Origin: Cycloclasticus sp. symbiont of Bathymodiolus heckerae
Lineage (GTDB): Bacteria > Pseudomonadota > Gammaproteobacteria > Methylococcales > Cycloclasticaceae
Reading direction: 5' to 3'
Length of the DNA: 64,000 nucleotides
NCBI GenBank assembly: GCA_002101235.1
Contig: LWTL01000122.1
Span: 62,001 to 126,000 of the forward strand
Shown: in pieces, positions 1 to 9,100 of the stretch
How the letters are laid out: the number at the start of each line of letters is the position of its first letter
Numbering within the stretch: the stretch's first letter is position 1
Notes under the pieces: generated by a model
The model's database searches: none
Told to the model about the DNA's origin: nothing
The model's input: the letters and a program-made list of their open reading frames with translations, nothing else
Made by a program: the position numbers and the translations under genes

Positions 1-2
1 GC

Positions 3-683
3 GTTTCTTTAGCTGGTGAAACAATACGCGTTATTAGAGTTATTGATGGTGATACGGTTGTACTACAAACGGGGCAAAGGGTTCGTTTGTTAGGAATTAA
101 TGCGCCGGAAATAGGTTATAAGGGAAAGGTAAGCGAGATAGGGGCAAAAGCTGCTCAGAAGTATCTAAAAAGCAAGGTGCTGAACAAGAACATCACGCTA
201 GAAATCGATATTGAGTATGAGGATAAATATACGCGAAGATTAGCGCATATTTTTTTAGAAAATGGCTTACATATAAATGAAGACATGTTGCGTAGAGGCT
301 TGGCCGTACTAAGTCTTCATCCGCCAAATTTAAAATACCAGACAGACCTCATGTTAGCCCAAGGCTATGCTGAAGAAGAACAGGTAGGTTTGTGGTTACT
401 TGAAGATTATCAGTTAAAGCCAATTAGGTTGGTTGAAAGGTCTAAAAGGAAAAAGTGGGGTCGCTATAGCGCTACAGTTCGTAAAGTGACGTTGTCGAAG
501 AAAGGAGCAAAGCTTTGGTTAACGAAAGAAAGCTATATTTGGGTCAGCTCAAATAGTTATCCTTACTTTACGAATTTAAAAGCTTACGTAGGGAAGACGA
601 TTGAAATACGCGGATGGCCACGGAAATGGGGCAAGCATTGGTCCATTCAGGTCATTCATCCGAGTCAAATGATTGTTCGTTAG
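3..683 (+). CDS. Thermonuclease-family (SNase-like) nuclease, 5' end outside window
   Basis: The reading frame is open to the left edge, so the true start and a likely secretion signal lie outside. The first visible residues are VSLAGETIRVIRVIDGDTVV. They hold the DGDT metal-binding motif of staphylococcal-nuclease domains, followed by RVRLLGINAPE and then RRLAHIFLENGLHINEDMLR, matching the conserved middle and end of the fold. A C-terminal stretch of about 80 residues rich in aromatic and basic residues looks like an added OB-like region. The family cleaves DNA or RNA with calcium, usually outside the cytoplasm. A shorter TTG-initiated version from position 87 would delete the DGDT motif, so I reject that start. 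It converges on moeA. The family call is firm; the substrate is unknown. Confidence 0.85.
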   Translation, partial: VSLAGETIRVIRVIDGDTVVLQTGQRVRLLGINAPEIGYKGKVSEIGAKAAQKYLKSKVLNKNITLEIDIEYEDKYTRRLAHIFLENGLHINEDMLRRGLAVLSLHPPNLKYQTDLMLAQGYAEEEQVGLWLLEDYQLKPIRLVERSKRKKWGRYSATVRKVTLSKKGAKLWLTKESYIWVSSNSYPYFTNLKAYVGKTIEIRGWPRKWGKHWSIQVIHPSQMIVR

Positions 684-689
684 GACGTG

Positions 690-709
690 TTGTTTTAAAT
701 TTAAAACAA
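690..709. other. 20-bp perfect AT-rich palindrome between convergent genes
   Basis: TTGTTTTAAA is followed immediately by TTTAAAACAA, a perfect 20-bp palindrome. It lies 7 bp after the nuclease stop codon and overlaps the moeA stop codon on the other strand. It could end transcription weakly in both directions or bind a protein. It has no loop and almost no G-C pairs, so it is not a classic intrinsic terminator. Confidence 0.5.
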
Positions 710-1969
710 GCCTATAAATGGTTGAACAGTGACCCACTCGCCTTCTTGTATGGATGACCGTTCGTGCTCAAGAATGATGAATGCATTAGCTATGCTCATA
801 GAGCGTAAAATCCCTGAGCCTTGCTTGCCAGTTGTAGCAACCTGCCATTTTCCACTGTCACTTTGTGATAATACGCCACGTTGAAACTCTGTTCGCCCAG
901 GTATTTTACGAATAGGGCTAGTGCATTGAGCTTTGATAGTAGGCGCGATGAGAGGTTGGGTGAGCCCCATCATTTTTTGTAGGCAGGGCAACGCAAATTG
1001 ATAAAAGGTGACCATAACGGCAACTGGGTTCCCCGGCAAACCGAAGAAAACAGCATCGTCTACATGGCCAAAGGCAACAGGGCGGCCTGGTTTCATTGCC
1101 ACTTTCCAGAAATTAATAGAGCCAGTTTCAGAGAGTACTTGTTTCGTGTAATCAGCTTCACCGACGGATACACCACCAGATGTAAAAATAACGTCAGCGC
1201 TACTTGCTGCTTGCTTGAATGCAATACGGAGTTTGTTTGGGTCATCGGCAATAATGCCCATGTCTAGTACGTTGCATCCCAATTTTTTGAGTGCCGCAAT
1301 TATGCTGTAGCGATTGCTGTCGTAAATGCAACCTTCTTTTTGGGCTGAGCCAATACTTAATATCTCGTCACCGGTTGAGAAAACAGCTATTGTTAACGGT
1401 GTTTTAACGCGAATTTCAGCAATACCTAGAGAAGCAATTAAACCGATTTGGGGCGGTGTTAATTTAATGCCTGCGTTTAAAACGACTTGTCCAGTTTGAA
1501 TGTCTTCACCGGCTTGGCGAACATTTTGCCCTGCTGTATGGCGACCATCTAAGCGAATGCAATTGTTTTCAACTTCAACGTGTTCCTGCATGATGACGGT
1601 GTCGGCCTGGTCGGGCATTTGTGCCCCCGTCATTATTTGAATGCAATCGCCTTTTCTTAACTGACCTGTAAATGGATGACCTGCGACAACGCGGCCCATA
1701 ATATTAAGGATTTGAATGTCGTCGCCCACGGGCAAATCAGTTTGCATTATGGCGTAACCATCAACAGCTGAATTACGGTGTGAAGGCACATTGATGGGTG
1801 AGGTGATGTCTTGTGACAAAATTCGATCGACGGCATCCGTTAAATGAATTTGCTCAGAACTCGTTCTTTCTGAAATGCTCCCCAGCATATTTTGTAATGC
1901 ATCTTTTACGGTAAGTGTTCCTTGCTCATTCTCATCGCCGCAACTGCTTTGAATCTTTAGTGTGCTCAT
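701..1969 (-). CDS. moeA: Molybdopterin molybdenumtransferase MoeA
   Basis: MoeA inserts molybdate (or tungstate) into adenylated molybdopterin in the cytoplasm, the last common step of molybdenum cofactor synthesis. The 422-residue protein has the family length and motifs: NSAVDGYA at about 67-74, STGDEI at about 198-203, SGGVSVGEADY at about 264-274, MKPGRP, and GLPGNPVAV at about 310-318. The ATG start follows the tupC stop by one base, so moeA is the last gene of a tupA-tupB-tupC-moeA transcript. That order links oxyanion uptake directly to cofactor loading. Confidence 0.96.
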   Translation of the reverse strand: MSTLKIQSSCGDENEQGTLTVKDALQNMLGSISERTSSEQIHLTDAVDRILSQDITSPINVPSHRNSAVDGYAIMQTDLPVGDDIQILNIMGRVVAGHPFTGQLRKGDCIQIMTGAQMPDQADTVIMQEHVEVENNCIRLDGRHTAGQNVRQAGEDIQTGQVVLNAGIKLTPPQIGLIASLGIAEIRVKTPLTIAVFSTGDEILSIGSAQKEGCIYDSNRYSIIAALKKLGCNVLDMGIIADDPNKLRIAFKQAASSADVIFTSGGVSVGEADYTKQVLSETGSINFWKVAMKPGRPVAFGHVDDAVFFGLPGNPVAVMVTFYQFALPCLQKMMGLTQPLIAPTIKAQCTSPIRKIPGRTEFQRGVLSQSDSGKWQVATTGKQGSGILRSMSIANAFIILEHERSSIQEGEWVTVQPFIGLF

Positions 1970-1970
1970 T

Positions 1971-2678
1971 TTAATTATTATATTTAGAGGTGTTTAGCAC
2001 AGTCACTTTTTCAGAGTGTGAGTGGTCGAGTGATGTAATGCGGCCTTGATCGATGTGTAAGTGACGGTCTGCAATATGTTCGACAGTATGTGTTTCATGG
2101 CTGCTGATCATAATGGTAATGCCTTCTTCTTTCAGGCGCTGTAATAGCAAGCTGGTTTGCTGTTTTGCATCAGTGTCCATGCTAGCAGTGGGTTCGTCAA
2201 GCAAGAGTAAACGGGGCGACAAAATACGTGCGCGGGTTAGTGCTACGCGCTGTTTTTCACCACCCGATAACTGTTTTGCATTGCGGTGAGCAAGGTGAGA
2301 TAAGTTGGCCCAATCTAAAGCTTGCATCACTTTATTGTGTGCGGCTGTTTTACTTTCCCCTGCTCTATATAAGCCATAAGCAATATTATAGGTAACACTG
2401 GCGTCAAATAAATAAGGCTGCTGGTGCAGGTAAATAATATCTTTTTGAATATAGGGTTTAGCCTGTTTCCAGTTCATGTCTAAACCTTGGTAATGAATGC
2501 TGGCTGAGTCGGGCTTTAATAAGCCGCTCATAACTTTAAAGAGGGTGGTTTTTCCCGAGCCATTTTTACCTGTTATTAAAGTACATTGATGGTTGGGTAT
2601 GCTGAGGCTGTCAATATTTAGAATCAACTTACCCGATAAGGTGACGACAAGGTTTTTGTAGTCGATTAAATGGCTCAT
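1971..2678 (-). CDS. tupC: Tungstate/molybdate ABC transporter, ATP-binding subunit
   Basis: This is a cytoplasmic ATPase of an oxyanion importer. The Walker A motif GKNGSGKTT lies at about 37-45, followed by the signature LSGGEKQR and Walker B LLLLDEPTASMD. At 235 residues it is a bare nucleotide-binding domain without the C-terminal TOBE/Mop domain of ModC, which agrees with the TupC type. Its ATG overlaps the permease stop by four bases (2675-2678), showing translational coupling. Assignment to tungstate rather than molybdate rests on the partner binding protein. Confidence 0.88.
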   Translation of the reverse strand: MSHLIDYKNLVVTLSGKLILNIDSLSIPNHQCTLITGKNGSGKTTLFKVMSGLLKPDSASIHYQGLDMNWKQAKPYIQKDIIYLHQQPYLFDASVTYNIAYGLYRAGESKTAAHNKVMQALDWANLSHLAHRNAKQLSGGEKQRVALTRARILSPRLLLLDEPTASMDTDAKQQTSLLLQRLKEEGITIMISSHETHTVEHIADRHLHIDQGRITSLDHSHSEKVTVLNTSKYNN

Positions 2679-3385
2679 GCCTGAAGTTCGCCTTTGCCCT
2701 GAAAGAGTGATACACCTGCGTTTAGGCTTAAGGATAACACGAGTAAAACCATGCCTAAGGCAATGCCTTGGGCAAATTCACCTTTGCTAGTTTCCAATGC
2801 GATAGCGGTTGGAATATTACGCGTTGAGTGAAGAATGTTTCCGCCGACCATCATAGAACAACCAATTTCAGCGATAACACGGCCAAAGCCAGCGACAACG
2901 GCAGCAATTAAGCCAAAGCGCACTTCATACATTAATGTAAAAAAAGCTCTTGCAGGCGTTGCGCCTAATGTAATAGCGGTTTCCCATGCACGGCGATCAG
3001 CCGCTTGAAACGAGGCGTGTGCCATCGCAACGAGCAGAGGGAAACTCAGCATGATTTGGCCAATGATCATAGCTTTGTCGGTAAAGAGAAGCCTTAAATC
3101 ACCTAGTGGGCCGCTACGAGACAGCAGAAGATACAAACTTAAACCAATAACGACAGCCGGTACTGACATAAAGGTATTAAACAAAGCGATAAGCGCTCGA
3201 CGAAAAGGGAATTGAAAGAAAGCTAGTAAAAAGGCGATAACTAACGCGACGGGTGTTGCTATTAAAATGGCTGAAAAGGAAACGCCAAAAGACAATGAGA
3301 TGATTTCCCAAATATCGTTATTACCGCTGATCAGCAACTGAAATGCACTGGCGCTGGCTTGGCTTATGTCATTCACTGCCGACAA
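2675..3385 (-). CDS. tupB: Tungstate/molybdate ABC transporter, permease subunit
   Basis: Inner-membrane permease of 236 residues with about five hydrophobic segments. The binding-protein-dependent (EAA-type) loop is visible near AWETAITLGATPARAFFTLM, which contacts the ATPase. The closing segment, GFGRVIAEIGCSMMVGGNI, is typical of TupB/WtpB permeases. The first possible start is TTG at 3385, overlapping tupA by 17 bases; a GTG three codons later is the alternative. No good Shine-Dalgarno sequence is visible, so translation is probably coupled to tupA. Confidence 0.88.
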   Translation of the reverse strand: MSAVNDISQASASAFQLLISGNNDIWEIISLSFGVSFSAILIATPVALVIAFLLAFFQFPFRRALIALFNTFMSVPAVVIGLSLYLLLSRSGPLGDLRLLFTDKAMIIGQIMLSFPLLVAMAHASFQAADRRAWETAITLGATPARAFFTLMYEVRFGLIAAVVAGFGRVIAEIGCSMMVGGNILHSTRNIPTAIALETSKGEFAQGIALGMVLLVLSLSLNAGVSLFQGKGELQA

Positions 3386-4190
3386 TATCCTTAATAGCTG
3401 TTGGGTAAAAAAGTTGTTGTCCGTTTTTCTGGAAACGGTTAATCAATGTTTGGCCTGTAGGCGAGGTGATCCAAGCAATGAAAGACATGGCTTTCAGGTA
3501 TTGTATGTCGTTATGTAAGGCGGGGTTAACGGCAATAATACCGTAAGGATTTTTGAGTAAAACGCCGCCTTCGTTAAGAACATTGAGTGATAACTTGTCT
3601 TGGTAAGCGAGCCAAGTACCCCTATCGGTTAGCGTGTATGCATTGAGTTCGTTTGCCATTAGCAAAACTTTCCCCATGCCTTGACCAGCTTCTTTATACC
3701 AACTGCCTGTAGGTTGAATATTTGTATGTTTCCAAATGGAGAGCTCTTTTTTATGCGTGCCAGAATTGTCGCCGCGAGAAATAAACCCGGAATGGGATTG
3801 TGCAATAGATTTAATGGCAGTAACGGTGTTCTGTTTGTTTTTTATATCGGCGGGGTCGTTGGTAGGGCCTATGATAATAAAATCATTTTCCATCACATCA
3901 CGACGATTAACGCCAAAACCTTCCGCGATGAAAACATCTTCTGCTTGCCTTGCGTGGACCATCACGACGTCAGCGTCGCCATTTCTAGCGATTTGTAGGG
4001 CTTTGCCTGTACCAACGGCAATGACATCGATGTGTATGCCGGTTTGCTTTGTAAAAACAGGCAATAGTTCGGCTAATAAGTCAGAGTTTTCTGTACTTGT
4101 CGTGGTGGCGAGCCTTAAGGGTTCGACTGCGTGAACAGACACAGCAAAGAGTGAAATGATTAAAACGTTGAGGAAAAGAGTTGGTTTCAA
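3369..4190 (-). CDS. tupA: Tungstate/molybdate periplasmic binding protein TupA
   Basis: The signal peptide MKPTLFLNVLIISLFAVSVHA is followed by mature protein beginning VEPLRLATTTSTENSDLL. The TTTSTENS motif is the TupA hallmark: its Thr/Ser residues bind the oxyanion. Other family stretches are VGTGKALQIARNGDADVVMVHA, FISRGDNSGTHKKE and AYTLTDRGTWL. Length 273 matches the family. The start is TTG at 4190: there is no in-frame ATG before the signal peptide and a stop lies upstream. It is the first gene of the operon and diverges from acuI. TupA proteins usually prefer tungstate over molybdate, but selectivity cannot be read from sequence. Confidence 0.9.
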   Translation of the reverse strand: MKPTLFLNVLIISLFAVSVHAVEPLRLATTTSTENSDLLAELLPVFTKQTGIHIDVIAVGTGKALQIARNGDADVVMVHARQAEDVFIAEGFGVNRRDVMENDFIIIGPTNDPADIKNKQNTVTAIKSIAQSHSGFISRGDNSGTHKKELSIWKHTNIQPTGSWYKEAGQGMGKVLLMANELNAYTLTDRGTWLAYQDKLSLNVLNEGGVLLKNPYGIIAVNPALHNDIQYLKAMSFIAWITSPTGQTLINRFQKNGQQLFYPTAIKDIVGSE

Positions 4191-4314
4191 GGTAACAGTC
4201 TTTTTAGTTAAAGAATTATGGTAACGTTGGGTTCAGTTATCGGCAAGTTAAATGGCGGTGTTTTATTTTTGTTAAGGAACGCTGTGGAATGAAAAATTGA
4301 AAGGAGAAGGTGTG

Positions 4315-5307
4315 ATGTCAGATGTATTTAATGCAATTGTAGCGACAGATGTTGATGGTAAAACTAAAGGTCAGTTACAACAGTTAACTTTAAGCGATTT
4401 ACCAGATGAAGATGTTCTCATTGAGGTGTCGTATTCATCGTTAAATTTTAAAGATGGTTTGGCTGTTTCAGGTAAAGGTAGAATTTGTAAAAAATTACCC
4501 ATGGTGTGCGGCATTGATCTTGCTGGCACAGTATTGGAATCAGCGTCCGATAAGTTTTCTGTGGGTGATTTGGTACTGGTAAACGGTTATGGCTTAGGCG
4601 AGAAGTTTTGGGGTGGGTATAGCCAGAAAGCGCGTATAAACTCTAACTTCATCGTTAAAGTACCTGAATCTTTTAGCCTGCAAGACACTATGGCTATTGG
4701 AACTGCCGGATATACTGCCATGCTGTGTGTGATGGCGCTAGAAAAACAAGGCGTTACGCCTAATGATGGTGAAGTGCTTGTCACTGGAGCAGCAGGTGGC
4801 GTAGGTTCGGTTGCCATCGCGATTTTGTCTAACTTGGGTTATCAGGTGGTTGCGTCTACGGGGCGACCAGAAACGCATGATTATTTGTCTGAGCTGGGGG
4901 CGGCAAGCTTTATTGACCGTGCTGAGTTATCAGAAAAGGGTGCACCGTTAGCAGCAGAACGATGGGCAGGTGTTGTTGATACGGTAGGGTCTACAACGTT
5001 AGCAAATGCCATCGCGCAAACAAAATATAATGGCTGTGTTGCGGCGTGTGGTTTAGCCGGCGGTATAGATTTACCCTCAACGGTTTTCCCTTTTATTCTT
5101 CGAGGTATTACTTTGGCGGGAGTTGACTCCGTTATGGTGGATATGGATACGCGTAATGAAGCGTGGGCCAGACTGAGTACAGATTTGCCGAAAGATAAAA
5201 TTCGCAATATCAGCCGTTTAGAGCCAATGTCTGACTTACCTGCGCTAGCTGAGCAGATTGTTACAGGGCAAGTGCGTGGGCGTGTTGTGATTGATGTGAA
5301 TGCGTGA
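4315..5307 (+). CDS. acuI: Acrylyl-CoA reductase (AcuI/YhdH-type MDR oxidoreductase)
   Basis: Zinc-independent medium-chain dehydrogenase/reductase that reduces acryloyl-CoA to propionyl-CoA with NADPH, detoxifying a reactive intermediate of DMSP or 3-hydroxypropionate metabolism. Visible features are SSLNFKDGLAVSGKGRI near the N-terminus, MVCGIDLAGTV, the nucleotide-binding VTGAAGGVGSVA, and the family stretch CGLAGGIDLPSTVFPFILRG. The AAGGAGAAGG ribosome site at 4301-4310 points to the ATG at 4315 rather than the upstream TTG at 4297. Length is 330 residues. The physiological substrate here is inferred from family membership. Confidence 0.88.
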   Translation: MSDVFNAIVATDVDGKTKGQLQQLTLSDLPDEDVLIEVSYSSLNFKDGLAVSGKGRICKKLPMVCGIDLAGTVLESASDKFSVGDLVLVNGYGLGEKFWGGYSQKARINSNFIVKVPESFSLQDTMAIGTAGYTAMLCVMALEKQGVTPNDGEVLVTGAAGGVGSVAIAILSNLGYQVVASTGRPETHDYLSELGAASFIDRAELSEKGAPLAAERWAGVVDTVGSTTLANAIAQTKYNGCVAACGLAGGIDLPSTVFPFILRGITLAGVDSVMVDMDTRNEAWARLSTDLPKDKIRNISRLEPMSDLPALAEQIVTGQVRGRVVIDVNA

Positions 5308-5351
5308 CCTGTTTAACGAGTTAACTTGAGTTAGTCGTTTAAAATAAGCAA

Positions 5352-5711
5352 ATGAAAGCGAATGAACGGCGGTACAAACGCGTTGAATATAAGCAAGACG
5401 TACAATTGTGTACAACGGGTGATTTAAAGCTTCAGGCTCATAGCGAGAATATTTCTATGGGTGGGCTTGAGATTAGATGCGACCAGGTAACCGCGCATGC
5501 CATGATGCCTTTCGACTATCAGTTTGATCCTGAGAGTCCTTTGATGCTGTCACTGACGATTTACTTGGATGATTTGGAAACTCCCTTGCAAGTGTCTTGT
5601 TGTATATTGAATACGTACCGTCTCGCGCAAGATTTATTTTGTTTTAATTTAAAGTTTGTATTGATTGAAGAGAGTGATCAGCAACAATTAGCTGTATTTA
5701 TTAATAGGTGA
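5352..5711 (+). CDS. PilZ domain protein, probable cyclic-di-GMP receptor
   Basis: The protein of 119 residues is a single PilZ domain. The N-terminus carries RRYKR (residues 6-10), fitting the RxxxR ligand motif. NISMGG at 33-38 fits the second motif, [DN]xSxxG. Both are needed to bind cyclic-di-GMP, so the domain looks competent rather than degenerate. No output domain is attached, so it probably acts by binding a partner. It lies 44 bases after acuI and 10 bases before the alkyltransferase-like gene; no functional link to either is evident. Confidence 0.85.
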   Translation: MKANERRYKRVEYKQDVQLCTTGDLKLQAHSENISMGGLEIRCDQVTAHAMMPFDYQFDPESPLMLSLTIYLDDLETPLQVSCCILNTYRLAQDLFCFNLKFVLIEESDQQQLAVFINR

Positions 5712-5721
5712 AGGGGCATGC

Positions 5722-6060
5722 ATGAGCGTAAACCCTAAGCACCAAAAGATATGGGATGTTATTAATAGCATTCCTAAAGGTTCTGTTTCAACGTATGGAG
5801 ATGTAGCGCGCTTTGCAGGTTATCCACGTTGTGCGCGGATGGTAGGTGTTGCTTTGCGTGCGGTGCCAAATTCGCTAGCTATACCGTGGTATCGCGTTAT
5901 TAATGCTCAAGGAAAGATATCTTTTCCAGCCGGAAGTGAAAAAGCGAACATTCAAAAAGAACACTTGAAGGCAGAAGGAGTTGTGTTTTTATCAGGTGTT
6001 GTGAATTTAAAAAGCCATGCGTGGTCAGGGAATTTAGACAGTGAATTATGGAAAATGTAA
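5722..6060 (+). CDS. atl: Alkyltransferase-like protein (ATL), non-catalytic MGMT homologue
   Basis: DNA-binding relative of O6-alkylguanine-DNA alkyltransferase that marks bulky O6-alkylguanine lesions for nucleotide excision repair. The 112-residue protein has YGDVARFAGYPRCARMVG (helix-turn-helix and arginine finger, about 25-42). At 55-61 it has PWYRVIN where active alkyltransferases have PCHRV, so Trp replaces the acceptor Cys. Tyr also stands where His is common. AAGGGG at 5711-5716 sets the ATG at 5722. E. coli YbaZ is the model homologue. Confidence 0.9.
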   Translation: MSVNPKHQKIWDVINSIPKGSVSTYGDVARFAGYPRCARMVGVALRAVPNSLAIPWYRVINAQGKISFPAGSEKANIQKEHLKAEGVVFLSGVVNLKSHAWSGNLDSELWKM

Positions 6061-6155
6061 GTAGGTTTCATTGGATATAAGTTGAATTAACCACTAAAAG
6101 CAAAATCATAAATATCTCCTATACTGTTTTATAAAGATCAACAGGGAGAGGTTAG

Positions 6156-9100
6156 ATGGTTGCTGTATCAAAAGAAAAAGAACAACTTTTCGCTCAATTT
6201 GAAAAAATTATTAAAAGCCGTTTTAGCGACAATGAAGCGCCTATTATTAACGGATTTATTCAAGATTATTATAGAGATGTTGCGTGGGAAAGCTTAGCTA
6301 ATAGAGAGCTTGAGGATCTTTATGGTGCGGCTATCTCGCATTGGAATTTAGCGCAATCTAGGCCAAGTGATGTTACGCAGATTAATGTCTACAATCCCTG
6401 CTTTGAAACTCATGGTTGGGAATCTGCGTATAGCGTGATAGAAATTGTAGCGGTCGACCACCCGTTCTTACTTAACTCATTAACGATGAATCTAAACCAA
6501 AGCGGCTTGACGTGTCATTTGGTTGTTCACCCAGTGATGAATGTTAATCGAGATACTGATGGTGTTTTAACGCAGACTGGAGAGGATAGAGGCGCTGTTG
6601 CAGAGTCCTTGGTTCATCTAGAAATAGACCGTCAATCATCTAGTGATGAGATGCTGAGTTTGATCAGTTCTCAAATGCGAAAAGTTATTGAGCATAATGC
6701 GGCGGTTAATGAAGACTGGGGATTTTGTCTTGAAAAATTGCACGAATCCATAGCGTATTTAAAACAAGATAAGCCGAAAGATACAACTCAGGACTTTACT
6801 GAATCTATGGCGTTCTTAGCTTGGCTGGGAGATGATAATTTTCTATTTCTTGGTTGCCGTGAATATGAACTGGTTAAAGGAAAGAGTGCTGACGGGTTTA
6901 AAATCGTACAAGGCTCAGGCAAAGGGATTTTAAGAGATGATTTAGCGACTATTCCTCAAATAGATGTTATTCCTTTAACAGATAAAGCCTGTGGTTTTAT
7001 GAGTGATTCTTGCCCACTTGTTGTGACGAAGGCGACGACGAAGTCTATTGTCCACCGTCCCGCATATATGGATTATGTTGGCGTGAAAAAATTTAATGCG
7101 AAAGGGAATGTTATTGGAGAGTATCGGTTTTTAGGGCTGTATACCTCCGCCGCTTATCACTCGCATATATATGAAGTGCCGCTGATCCGCAAAAAAGTAC
7201 ATGCGGTTTTTGAGGCATCCAACTTTAAAAGCAATAGCCATAGTGGGAAGGCGTTAATGAATGTGCTCGAAGGTTTGTCGCGAGATGAGTTATTTCATTC
7301 GGACTGTGAGCAATTATTGAGCTTAGCATTGGGCGTTTTGCAATTAAGAGAGCATCAACGTATTCGTTTGTTTGCAAGAGCTGATACATACGGTCAGTTT
7401 GTGTCGATGTTGGTTTATGTGCCAAGAGATCGATACAGGACGGGCGTGAGAAAGAAAATGGAACAAGTCATTCGTGACAGGTTGCAAACGGAAGATGTCG
7501 ATTTTAATGTGCAGTTTAGTGAATCTATATTTGCTCGAATTTACTTTATTGCGCACACACACAAAGATTGGTCTGGACAGTTTGACACGTGCGATGTGGA
7601 ACGCGAAATTGTCGAAATTCTTAGAGATTGGCGAGCGGACTTGCTGTCGGCCTTGGTTCACCAGTATGGCGAGGTTGCTGGTACAGATTTGTATAACCGT
7701 TATGGGGATGGGTTTACATCAGCCTATAAAGATAATTACCCCGTAAGGTTTGCAGTATCGGATATAGAAAAAGCTGAAGTGTTAAGTGCTGATGAAAGCC
7801 AAAATATTCAAATGTCACTGTATCAGCCACTTGAATCACTTGGTAAAGGGTTGCAGTTCAAGCTTATTAATAAAGGGTCGGCTGCGCCATTGTCTCAGAC
7901 GTTGCCAGTATTGGAAAATATGGGGGTGACTGTTTTTGATGAGCACCCGTTTGAAATTAGTGATACCTGCCCAAATGAGCGCTATTGGGTGCATGACTTT
8001 GGCTTGGTGTATAACGCCGAATTACCCGATGTTGAAAGCATTAAAGAAAACTTTCAGTGTGTTTTTGAGAAAGTATGGGTAGGGCATGTTGAAAATGATG
8101 GTTTCAATCAATTGGTTATAAAGGCAGATTTAGATTGGAAGCGTATTATGTTATTGCGCGCCTATTATTTATATTTGCGCCAAGCAAGAGCAACATTTAG
8201 TCAATCCTATGTTGAGCAAACCCTAGTAAATAATCCTGTTATTACAGGGTATTTAGTTAGATTGTTTGAGCTTAAATTTGACCCTGCTGTAAAGAATCGG
8301 TTGAAAAAGGTAGAAGAGCATGAGGTTCTCATCCAGGCGGAAATAGAGAAGGTTATTTCGTTAGATGAGGATAGGATATTACGTCGATACTTAAATCTTA
8401 TTCAGTCCACTATTCGCACGAATTATTACCAAAATAGTGTGGATGCGACAGGCGTTCCTTATGTTTCATTTAAACTTAACCCAGAGAACATTACTGACTT
8501 ACCTTCACCACGGCCGAAGTTTGAGATTTTTGTTTATTCTCCCCGTGTAGAAGGCGTGCATTTAAGGGGCGGGCCAGTAGCTCGTGGTGGCTTACGTTGG
8601 TCTGATCGGAAAGAAGACTTTAGAACAGAAATTTTGGGCTTAATGAAAGCACAAATGTCCAAAAATGCGGTCATCGTCCCTACCGGTGCAAAAGGCGGCT
8701 TTATTGTTAAGCGCTCAATGGTTGGTTTACCCCGCGATGAGGTGATGAAGGAAGTCATTGCGTGCTATAGCATCTTTATTGGTGCTTTATTAGGTATTAC
8801 TGACAACTTAAAAGGTGAGAAGGCTATCCCTCCACACAATGTTGTGCGTTACGACGGTGATGATGCTTATCTTGTTGTGGCAGCGGACAAAGGCACGGCA
8901 ACATTTTCCGATATTGCTAATGGCATCGCTATTGAACACGATTTTTGGTTAGGTGATGCTTTTGCATCAGGCGGCTCGGTTGGTTATGACCACAAGAAAA
9001 TGGGCATTACAGCTAAAGGTGCTTGGGAGTCGGTCAAACGTCACTTCAGAGAGCTAGGCATTGATACGCAGACAACGCCTTTTGATGTTATTGGTATAGG

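Noticed and set aside
3681-4134. Two overlapping plus-strand frames inside tupA
   Set aside because: They lie in the complement of a clear TupA gene and contain no recognisable domain or start signal.
4110-4140. GGTTCGA stretch resembling a tRNA T-loop
   Set aside because: It lies in the tupA signal-peptide region, has no matching acceptor or anticodon arms, and codes in the tupA frame.
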